From CAG-1031 sp964391735 (GTDB lineage: Bacteria > Bacteroidota > Bacteroidia > Bacteroidales > Muribaculaceae), in assembly GCA_964391735.1 (NCBI GenBank), contig CAYMNF010000055.1, positions 1-13,106 on the forward strand: a stretch of DNA of 13,106 nt. Direction: 5' to 3'. Numbering within the stretch: the first letter of the stretch is position 1; every line of letters begins with the position of its first letter. A program made the translations under genes and the position numbers. Below, one piece after another: positions 1 through 6,016 of the stretch. The notes below the pieces were generated by a model. The model did no database searches. It was not told where the DNA came from and was given only the letters and a program-made list of their open reading frames with translations.

Positions 1-113
1 AATAATTACCACGGATTATTATAAGTTTTGGCAATCCCCTAAATAATTGTCTTTTACAAGCCTGTTAAAATCGGCTGAATTTGAAATTTAAAAGCAAAGA
101 TTTAAAGGCAAGT

Positions 114-144
114 ATTGCTATTCAATCAATTATTAATAAATTTG
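114..144 (+). promoter_or_regulatory. Bacteroidota-type promoter for the 191-895 gene
   Basis: The -7 box TAAATTTG (137-144) is a perfect match to TAnnTTTG. A near-match -33 box, ATTG (114-117), lies 19 nt upstream. This predicts a transcription start near 150 and a leader of about 40 nt before the ATG at 191. The AT-rich stretch 1-113 shows no gene that I can support. Assigned from consensus matching only. Confidence 0.55.
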
Positions 145-190
145 TTGTTGGAAAACAGATAGCCAATATTCTTATATTGATTTAAGCATA

Positions 191-895
191 ATGTCGGGAG
201 CATCAAACAATAACGGGAGTCAGAAACCCTCTCGCAACAAAGACTATCCCTACCCGTGGGTTACTGCAATTTCAGCTGTTGTTACCATAGCAGTGGGCCT
301 GTTGTTGAAATATTTGGTATTTTCTGACAAAGGACAGAAAGAGACTGCATACGTTGGCGAGGCTGAGGAGGTTGAAGTTGTTGACCCGGAGGACTCATTG
401 GTTGTTGAGGAAGCAGTTGCAGAAGTCGAGCCTGACTCAGCGTACTATGTGAGCAAAGATTATGATGAGGATGAGATACCCTCAACCCCTTACTCACCCG
501 GCTACTGGCTTGCCGGCACCTTCACGGACCAATATGGTGTGGAACGGCCTGTGTGTCTGGAGCTTGAGGGTACCACAATTGACAACAGTCCGCGCGGCAA
601 AATCCACAACCTTAACGCCAATGCGGGCGTCTTTGTAACGCGCCAGAGCACCTCATCGGCGTGGATATACAGCGGAACTGACCGCGGCCACCGCTACACC
701 CTCACCATACCGCGTGGCTCAAGTTTCGGGGAAGGAGCAGTACTGAATATTGACGGCAACCGCGCCGACGTATCATTCTTCAGGCAAGATTACTCGAGTC
801 CCCGCAGTGCCGCCACGGCCAGCACCAATCAGGCCAAAAACATCAATGACAATTTTGGCCGCAGCAAAGTCAACGACGGCTACTATGCCTATTAG
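191..895 (+). CDS. Single-pass anchored envelope protein of unknown function
   Basis: This 234-residue protein is not one I recognise. It has a short polar, basic N-terminus, then one hydrophobic segment (about residues 23-44) followed by charged residues. That suggests an uncleaved inner-membrane anchor with the rest in the periplasm. Residues 51-98 are a very acidic Val/Glu/Asp linker with no predicted fold. Residues about 102-198 look like a compact beta-rich domain with alternating hydrophobic strands, for example VCLELEG (121-127), YTLTIPRG (169-176) and ADVSFF (192-197). The tail is polar and Asn/Ser-rich and ends in Tyr residues. The ATG at 191 has a good promoter upstream, and no other in-frame start precedes the membrane segment. 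Its stop is only 19 bp from the stop of the convergent msrAB gene. Function is unknown; a small-ligand or peptidoglycan-proximal role is possible but unsupported. Confidence 0.8.
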   Translation: MSGASNNNGSQKPSRNKDYPYPWVTAISAVVTIAVGLLLKYLVFSDKGQKETAYVGEAEEVEVVDPEDSLVVEEAVAEVEPDSAYYVSKDYDEDEIPSTPYSPGYWLAGTFTDQYGVERPVCLELEGTTIDNSPRGKIHNLNANAGVFVTRQSTSSAWIYSGTDRGHRYTLTIPRGSSFGEGAVLNIDGNRADVSFFRQDYSSPRSAATASTNQAKNINDNFGRSKVNDGYYAY

Positions 896-915
896 GCTCT
901 AATGCCACCGAGCTT
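894..915. terminator. Weak inverted repeat between convergent stops
   Basis: AGGCTC (894-899) and GAGCTT (910-915) can form a 6-bp stem including one wobble pair, with a 10-nt loop. It overlaps both stop codons. There is no clear U tract on either strand, so this is at best a weak bidirectional terminator. Confidence 0.2.
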
Positions 916-1853
916 TATTCCACCAAAGGCAGATAATCGCCATATCCCCGCGCTGCCATCTCCTCAGCAGGTACAAAACGCAGGGCTGCCGAGTTGATAC
1001 AGTAGCGCAATCCCCCGTCCTCAACCGGGCCGTCAGGGAATACATGGCCGAGATGTGCGCCGCTTGATGCCGACCGCACCTCGGTGCGTAAAAGCCCGTG
1101 TGAGGTGTCGGTATGCTCGGTGATGAGCGACTCGTTGATGGGACGTGTGAAAGCGGGCCAACCGCAACCCGAGTTGTACTTGCGCGACGAAACAAATAGA
1201 GGTGTGCCATCGGTGACATCAACATATATGCCGCGCCGAAACTCCTTGTCATATTCATTGATGAAAGGACGTTCAGTTGCACCGTTTTGAGTCACCTCCC
1301 ACTGCAGGGGTGTCAGCCGCTGACGCAATTCCTCCTTTGGCGATGCTTCAGACGGCATGTCCCGAACCTCCTTGAACAGTTGGGGATTGATATGGCAGTA
1401 TCCTCCCGGGTTTTTATATAGATATTCCTGATGATAAAGCTCGGCGGGATAGAAGTTCTGCAAAGGGCCGACCTCCACAACAACGGGAACCGACAACCGA
1501 CGTTGCACGGTAGCAAGGGCAGCCTCGATAACCGGCAAATCCTCCGGGACAATATAGAAGATGCCTGTGCGGTATTGCGTGCCGACATCGTTTCCCTGCC
1601 GGTTTAATGTGGTGGGGTCGATGCTGCGAAAGTATATATCCAACAAACGGGTGAGGCTGACGAGCCGGTCATCATACGTGACCATTACCGCCTCAGCGGC
1701 GCCGGTACGTCCTGTGCAAACCTCCTGATATGATGGATGCTCAACCCGGCTGTTTGCGTATCCGGCCTCAGTTTTCATGACACCCGCCACCAGCGAGAAC
1801 AAATGGTCGGTACCCCAAAAGCACCCCCCGGCAAAACAAATCTTCTTTTCCAT
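915..1853 (-). CDS. msrAB: Bifunctional peptide methionine sulfoxide reductase MsrA/MsrB
   Basis: This 312-residue fusion reduces both S- and R-methionine sulfoxide in proteins back to methionine. Residues 1-160 are MsrA, with the catalytic motif GCFWG (Cys11) at 10-14. Residues 172-312 are MsrB, with GCGWPAF (Cys230, expected resolving Cys) and RYCINSAALRF (catalytic Cys285). The CxxC zinc ligands of many MsrB proteins are replaced by DVTD at 212-215, so this is the zinc-free type. No signal peptide is seen, so it is probably cytoplasmic. I chose the ATG at 1853 because the catalytic motif sits 10 residues in, as is usual. The frame stays open upstream to a GTG at 1982, but that stretch has no MsrA similarity and would run through the Fic control region. 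No convincing promoter was found in 1854-1942. The gene is divergent from the Fic gene and convergent with the 191-895 gene. Confidence 0.95.
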   Translation of the reverse strand: MEKKICFAGGCFWGTDHLFSLVAGVMKTEAGYANSRVEHPSYQEVCTGRTGAAEAVMVTYDDRLVSLTRLLDIYFRSIDPTTLNRQGNDVGTQYRTGIFYIVPEDLPVIEAALATVQRRLSVPVVVEVGPLQNFYPAELYHQEYLYKNPGGYCHINPQLFKEVRDMPSEASPKEELRQRLTPLQWEVTQNGATERPFINEYDKEFRRGIYVDVTDGTPLFVSSRKYNSGCGWPAFTRPINESLITEHTDTSHGLLRTEVRSASSGAHLGHVFPDGPVEDGGLRYCINSAALRFVPAEEMAARGYGDYLPLVE

Positions 1854-1942
1854 AATATAATAACGCCATAACCGACTATAAAAGTTTAAAGCAATTGACA
1901 AATCCCAGGATTGCGCCAACACTCCGCGTAAAACCAATCCGC

Positions 1943-1968
1943 TATTCTCCGCAAAAATGCGGAGAATA
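1943..1968. promoter_or_regulatory. Perfect 11-bp inverted repeat, putative operator
   Basis: TATTCTCCGCA (1943-1953) and TGCGGAGAATA (1958-1968) are exact reverse complements separated by AAAA. The repeat ends exactly where the -33 TTTG of the Fic promoter begins (1969). A dimeric regulator bound here could control Fic and possibly msrAB. The C-terminal winged helix of the Fic protein is a plausible binder, by inference. No U tract follows on either strand, so a terminator is unlikely. Confidence 0.6.
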
Positions 1969-2000
1969 TTTGGTACATTCACCGCAAAAAGTTACTTTTG
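1969..2000 (+). promoter_or_regulatory. Perfect Bacteroidota promoter of the Fic gene, near-leaderless
   Basis: TTTG (1969-1972), a 20-nt spacer, and TACTTTTG (1993-2000) match TTTG-N20-TAnnTTTG with no deviation. Transcription should begin roughly at 2004-2008, on top of the ATG at 2005. No purine-rich ribosome-binding sequence lies between them. This argues against the upstream ATG at 1957, which would sit inside the inverted repeat and ahead of the promoter. Confidence 0.7.
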
Positions 2001-2004
2001 CCGT

Positions 2005-3120
2005 ATGAGGCGTCGGTTGAAACATAATGCATATATCTGGCAACGTGATGATTGGCCCAATTTCCGATGGGATACGGAGGTACTACTTGAGCCGATAAGT
2101 AGGCTAAGCAGGCTACATGGACTTCTGGGCGGGAGCATGTCGATGCTCGGGTTTGATGAGAAAAGCCGGTCATTGCTCTCTGCCATGACGGAAGACCTGA
2201 TGGGATCGTCGGAGATTGAGGGCGTTATGCTAAATCTGAATTCAGTGAGGAGCAGCATTGCGCGCCGACTCGGGATTGAGGATGACGGGATGCTGTCAGA
2301 GGATCATTATGTGGAGGGGCTGGTTGATGTCATGATTGATGCCGTACACAATTGCCGCGAGCCATTGAATGACAGGCGGCTGTTTGACTGGCATGCGGCA
2401 CTTTTCCCATTGGGCAGAAGCGGAATGCATAGAATCACTGTTGCAGGTTGGCGTGTGGGCGAGGAGCCTATGCGTGTCGTTTCAGGCGCATTCGGTCATG
2501 AGAAAATCCACTATGAGGCTCCGGCTTCGGATGTCGTGCCCTCTGAGATGGAGCGATTGATAGAATGGTGCAATCAAACCGACTTTTCGCCTCTGCTGAT
2601 GGCTGGTGTGGCTCATCTGTGGTGTGTCACTATCCATCCGTTTGACGACGGCAACGGCCGAATAAGCAGAACGCTCGCCGATATGCTTCTGGCCAGGCTT
2701 GACGACGGAGCCGCACGATACTACAGTATGTCGGCCGAGATAAATCGGAACAAGAAGGCTTATTATGAAATCCTTGAACGCACACAGAAGGGGAACCTTG
2801 ATATAACAGAATGGTTGTTGTGGTTTTTCAATTGTCTTGAGAGAGCAATACGTCGTGCATCGGGCATAGTAAGGCGCACAATGGATAAGGCTGCATATTG
2901 GGACAGGTTTCGAGCCGCTGAAATCAACGAGCGTCAGCGCAAGGTCATAAACCGACTGTGGGATGGGTTCGAAGGGAAGCTCACCTCCTCGAAATGGGCG
3001 AAAATCTGCGGATGTTCTCAGGACACAGCTTTGCGTGACATCAAACATCTTATTTCACAAGGAATGCTACGCGAGAGCGGCGAAGGGGGCCGAAGCGCTA
3101 ATTATCTGTTGCCTTACTGA
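2005..3120 (+). CDS. Fic/DOC-family protein (DUF4172-Fic-winged helix), probable AMP transferase
   Basis: This 371-residue protein has three parts. The N-terminal DUF4172-type region (about 1-85) begins with the typical YIWQ..DWPNFRW pattern. The Fic domain (about 105-280) carries the full active-site loop HPFDDGNGRISR at 211-222 (His211, Asp215, Asn217, Arg219, Arg222). A C-terminal winged helix-turn-helix spans about 307-371. The inhibitory helix motif [S/T]xxxE[G/N] is present as SSEIEG (68-73) ahead of the Fic domain. By established Fic biology, Glu72 should block ATP binding until released (class II). Fic enzymes normally move AMP from ATP onto Ser/Thr/Tyr of a protein; the target here is unknown. 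It has no signal peptide and is probably cytoplasmic. The in-frame ATG at 1957 would add 16 residues without family similarity. Codon use (AGG, CTA, GGA, GGG, ATA) is richer in minor codons than in neighbouring genes, consistent with later acquisition or low expression. Confidence 0.93.
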   Translation: MRRRLKHNAYIWQRDDWPNFRWDTEVLLEPISRLSRLHGLLGGSMSMLGFDEKSRSLLSAMTEDLMGSSEIEGVMLNLNSVRSSIARRLGIEDDGMLSEDHYVEGLVDVMIDAVHNCREPLNDRRLFDWHAALFPLGRSGMHRITVAGWRVGEEPMRVVSGAFGHEKIHYEAPASDVVPSEMERLIEWCNQTDFSPLLMAGVAHLWCVTIHPFDDGNGRISRTLADMLLARLDDGAARYYSMSAEINRNKKAYYEILERTQKGNLDITEWLLWFFNCLERAIRRASGIVRRTMDKAAYWDRFRAAEINERQRKVINRLWDGFEGKLTSSKWAKICGCSQDTALRDIKHLISQGMLRESGEGGRSANYLLPY

Positions 3121-3177
3121 CCAGATTTCACCCTCGGCTTCGATATTCAACCGCAATATTATTAGTGTGTTTTAAAG

Positions 3178-3213
3178 CGACAGGGGCTGTGCGGTATGGC
3201 ACAGCCCCTGTTG
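3178..3213. terminator. Strong hairpin terminator between Fic and amylase genes
   Basis: CAGGGGCTGTGC (3181-3192) and GCACAGCCCCTG (3199-3210) form a perfect 12-bp GC-rich stem with a 6-nt loop. It extends outward by A-T, G-T and C-G pairs. On the + strand it is followed by a T-rich run (TTGTGTTTT). It lies 57 bp after the Fic stop and about 24 bp after the amylase stop on the other strand, so it probably serves both, more strongly the + strand. Confidence 0.85.
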
Positions 3214-3236
3214 TGTTTTGAATTGGGATGCGGGTA

Positions 3237-5771
3237 TCAGAGGATTATTTTGGTTACCTTGTTGCCGCAAACGCGTATGTACAGGCCGTGCTCGGGGTTG
3301 AGAACGCGGCGACCCTGCAGATCATAGTAGATGACGGGGGCATCGGTGTCCTCAGCCTCGATGGTGAAGATTGAGTCCTCGATGGGGGGAATCTGTCCGG
3401 GGTTATAAAGGGTAACCTTCATGTCACGCAGGTTCAGCACCACGCCATATTTCTTGGGCTGGGTAATCTTCCAGCTCTTGGCAGCCATTGCGTCAACCAT
3501 ATACTCATATTTGCGCACATCAACGGGCTTAGCCAGTTCAATTGCGGCGTCTTCATCCGTGGCACCGTAACGGTCAGCCTGGTTTGCGGCATCCCACTCA
3601 CCGTCCTCGTTATCCAAAGCGGTGAGGAAGGTGAAGTATCCGGCACCGTTTGAGGTGTTGCCGCCACCTTGGCCACCGCCGGCAGTGTATGTCTTGCCCG
3701 TGTCGCCTGAGGTGGTGTAGATGTGGCCTGAAACGGCTACGAAGTCAGCAGTTTGGCTGGGTTGACCGTCACCGGCGTTGAAGAGGCAACCGGTGGTACC
3801 GGCGGGGCAGCTATACATCCAGATGTTGCCCTCAACCTTCTTCATGGCTACGCCGGGCCAAGTGCTCTCAGGCCCTCCCCAATAGTGGATGTAGGGTGTG
3901 GCCCAGTTGGTTGATGAGTTGTCAAAGTAGATATCAACCTCACCGGCGCGGCTTACGTTATCCTTTGCTGCGACTGCTGCAGCGGGAGCAGCGACAAAGT
4001 CAACCTCGTTCCACACATATATGCCGTTGACAATGCGTGAGGGGGCAATGCCATGAGCCGTAGTCCAGTTGCCGCTGCCGAGATTGCCGACGATGTATAC
4101 CTTCTCGGGATAATCCCCGGGGTTGACGATGGGGTCATCGCCGCCACCATGGTTACCGCCGCCGTTGCCGTAGGTGCCCTGGAATCCGGCCATTGTGTAG
4201 AGGCCGTTTACCGAGGCGGGGAGATCCTCGGTCTGGTTTGACCCAACCTCACCGGGTTCACCGGCTTTCACGTTGTTGAAGATTACATAATCATTTCCGG
4301 CAGGAACAGTGAACTTCCAGATGTTGTCCTTCTCCTTTGTCATTTTCTCTCCGGGCCACTCGCATGCCTGTGTGGTTGCCGTGCTGCTGAAGTAGTAGCA
4401 CTGAGGCTCGGCCCAAGAGGTCTGTGAGTTGTCATAGTATACTGTGTAGGCACCCGTGGGAATAACAATTTCGGGAACCTCAACATTGCCGCCATGTACA
4501 GAGCTCTTGGTCCATACACAATACAGTTTGCCGGAAGCCTTGATGTCTGATGAGCTGTAACCGGCGGGAGTCTCTTGCGACGAGCCGATGCGAACCACCA
4601 GGGTACCTTTAGTACCGGTCACCTCAGCCATGTAGCAGTCGCGGCTGCGTTTCAACACCTTTACTGCAGACATGTTGTGCAGACCCACAGAGTTGCGGAT
4701 GTTTATGAGGGTTGAGATATCCTTCTTATGCTGGTTCCAGTGAGCCAGGAAGACGCAAGGTGTGCCGGGTGAGCAAAGTATAAAAGCATTGGCAGCCACA
4801 ACGTCGCCGGTGAACTTTGAGCCGTCGCGATAGGTGTCATGGTTGTCAACGAAGGTTACTGAGTAACGGTTGTAGCCGTAATGTACCAGACCGGCGGGCT
4901 GATAATTGTTTTGGTCGCCACCGGCAGCCCATGCCAGCTCCTCCATGTTGTTGTTGGCAAAAGCTTTGTTGATCTGATACTTCATGGGGAAGTCAAAAGC
5001 TGCCGACTCTTTACCGGTAGCCTCAATCCATGCAGAGACAACATCATAGTTGCCGTCAAAGCACTCGCCCACGCAGTACTCGGGCTTGCTGTACTGGTTG
5101 TAAATCTTGGTATACTGGCCGCCATATCCTTTCACCATATCCAGGCGAAAACCGGCATAACCCATATCCTCGAGCAGGAACTTGCAATAGTTCTTGCAGT
5201 TGTTCTGCACGTTGGCATTGGTATGGTCAAGGTCACGTGAACCGTTGAAATCCTCACCGGTATCGGGGGCACCGGTACCGTGCTGTTGACCGGCCTGCTG
5301 GTTAACCTCATCGGTTGAGCAGATACCGTCCAGACCTATATGCCATGTTTGGCCGTTCCATTGCTCGCTGGGGAAGTTGGTCCAGTTGCTGACACCGCTG
5401 CGGTGGTTGATAACCACATCGGCAATCACGCCGACACCCTTGGCTTTATAGGCCTTGATAAGGTCTCGCAGCTCTTTTTCGTTACCGAAGGCTGAGTTAT
5501 AGTTTGTGAACCAATAAACGGGGTCATATCCCATACTGGGGTTTGAAGCGCACTTGGCTGACTGAGGAATCCACAGCAGTTTGAAGAACTGTGAGAGTTC
5601 ATCAGCCTGTGAGGTGAGGGTTGTCCACTTGGTTTGAGCATACGAGTCCCAGTAGAACCCCTGCAGCATTACCCCCTGGTAGTTTGCAGGCCAACCGGCC
5701 GCAGATGCATTGCCTGCTCCCAACAGTGCCATCAAGGCCGCCGAAGCAAACAATCTCTTAAAAATCTTCAT
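3237..5771 (-). CDS. Secreted modular GH13 alpha-amylase with CBM26 and SusE-like modules
   Basis: This 844-residue enzyme should hydrolyse alpha-1,4 bonds of starch or glycogen outside the cytoplasm. Residues 1-24 are a signal peptide (cleavage near ASA). Residues about 27-400 are the GH13 barrel: region I DVVINH (118-123), region II GFRLD (nucleophile Asp211), acid/base Glu236 in VGEC, and region IV FVDNHD (Asp312). Residues about 441-527 are a CBM26 starch-binding module (VYYDNSQTSWAEP, WPG, NIWKFTVPAG). A Gly-rich linker (533-545) follows. Residues 556-592 start a SusE-like sandwich (KVYIVGNLGSGNW) that appears to resume at 709-790 (GYFTFLTALDNEDGEW). A second CBM26 (611-690) and a Gly-rich linker sit between the two halves. 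Residues about 812-844 (IYYDLQGRRV, GLYIRVCGNKVTKIIL) resemble a type IX secretion C-terminal tail, so surface delivery is likely. No susC/susD neighbours are visible. It has its own promoter and shares a downstream terminator with Fic. Confidence 0.95.
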   Translation of the reverse strand: MKIFKRLFASAALMALLGAGNASAAGWPANYQGVMLQGFYWDSYAQTKWTTLTSQADELSQFFKLLWIPQSAKCASNPSMGYDPVYWFTNYNSAFGNEKELRDLIKAYKAKGVGVIADVVINHRSGVSNWTNFPSEQWNGQTWHIGLDGICSTDEVNQQAGQQHGTGAPDTGEDFNGSRDLDHTNANVQNNCKNYCKFLLEDMGYAGFRLDMVKGYGGQYTKIYNQYSKPEYCVGECFDGNYDVVSAWIEATGKESAAFDFPMKYQINKAFANNNMEELAWAAGGDQNNYQPAGLVHYGYNRYSVTFVDNHDTYRDGSKFTGDVVAANAFILCSPGTPCVFLAHWNQHKKDISTLINIRNSVGLHNMSAVKVLKRSRDCYMAEVTGTKGTLVVRIGSSQETPAGYSSSDIKASGKLYCVWTKSSVHGGNVEVPEIVIPTGAYTVYYDNSQTSWAEPQCYYFSSTATTQACEWPGEKMTKEKDNIWKFTVPAGNDYVIFNNVKAGEPGEVGSNQTEDLPASVNGLYTMAGFQGTYGNGGGNHGGGDDPIVNPGDYPEKVYIVGNLGSGNWTTAHGIAPSRIVNGIYVWNEVDFVAAPAAAVAAKDNVSRAGEVDIYFDNSSTNWATPYIHYWGGPESTWPGVAMKKVEGNIWMYSCPAGTTGCLFNAGDGQPSQTADFVAVSGHIYTTSGDTGKTYTAGGGQGGGNTSNGAGYFTFLTALDNEDGEWDAANQADRYGATDEDAAIELAKPVDVRKYEYMVDAMAAKSWKITQPKKYGVVLNLRDMKVTLYNPGQIPPIEDSIFTIEAEDTDAPVIYYDLQGRRVLNPEHGLYIRVCGNKVTKIIL
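3678..3941 (-). other. Second CBM26 module nested within a split SusE-like domain
   Basis: This stretch encodes amylase residues 611-698. It repeats the pattern of the first CBM26 (about 4191-4451): IYFDNSSTNWATP against VYYDNSQTSWAEP, WPGVAM against WPGEKM, NIWMYSCPAG against NIWKFTVPAG. It is bounded by an Ala-rich stretch (594-602) and the Gly-rich run GGGQGGGN (698-705). The flanking pieces read as the two halves of one SusE/SusF-like beta-sandwich. The repeat is seen directly; the nesting is inferred from family patterns. Confidence 0.55.
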
Positions 5772-5801
5772 TTTTTTATTACTGACTATTATGTTTTTGT
5801 T

Positions 5802-5833
5802 ATAAGATACTGATTTAAAGTTAAATAAGCAAA
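5802..5833 (-). promoter_or_regulatory. Promoter of the amylase gene
   Basis: Read on the minus strand, TTTG (5830-5833), a 20-nt spacer, and TATCTTAT (5802-5809) fit the Bacteroidota promoter. The -7 box matches TA and two of the last four positions. Transcription would begin near 5795, giving an AT-rich leader of about 24 nt with an A-rich stretch directly before the ATG at 5771. This A-rich context is typical of Bacteroidota translation starts. Confidence 0.55.
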
Positions 5834-5960
5834 ACTACACCGGCACAAGAAATGTGTCTTCTCCTTCAGCTACAAAATTATAAATAATTCACTTAGTAGA
5901 CAAGCGACTGCGTGTTACATATTTCTTACAAATACATCTCTGCGTCCCCAACCTCGGGGT

Positions 5961-5996
5961 AAAGAAAAAGAGCTTCCCGAAATTACGGAAAGCCCT
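5961..5996 (-). terminator. Rho-independent terminator of the PCMD gene
   Basis: On the minus strand an 11-bp stem forms between AGGGCTTTCCG and CGGGAAGCTCT (5969-5979 with 5986-5996). Two G-U pairs form only in minus-strand RNA. The loop is 6 nt and the run TTTTCTTT follows. The wobble pairs and the U tract both set the direction. It lies about 20 bp past the stop of the gene at 6017-6976 and insulates it from the amylase promoter. Confidence 0.8.
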
Positions 5997-6016
5997 GATA
6001 TGGGGTAAAAAAAGAA

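Noticed and set aside
1..113. AT-rich window edge as a possible RNA gene or upstream gene end
   Set aside because: No stable GC-paired hairpin, tRNA-like fold or credible reading frame could be seen.
1854..1942. Promoter for msrAB: TTTG followed 20 nt later by TAGTCGGT on the minus strand
   Set aside because: The -7 box matches only the TA, so it is no better than chance in AT-rich DNA.
1854..1982. Open extension of the msrAB frame upstream to a GTG at 1982
   Set aside because: The extra 43 residues have no MsrA character, the MsrA active site already sits 10 residues after the ATG at 1853, and the extension would cross the Fic operator-like repeat and promoter.
1957..2004. Alternative Fic start at ATG 1957
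   Set aside because: It lies inside the inverted repeat and before a perfect promoter, and the added 16 residues do not resemble the start of DUF4172 proteins.
5946..5959. Small CCCC/GGGG inverted repeat
   Set aside because: Only a 4-bp stem, next to a much better terminator at 5961-5996, with no evident role.
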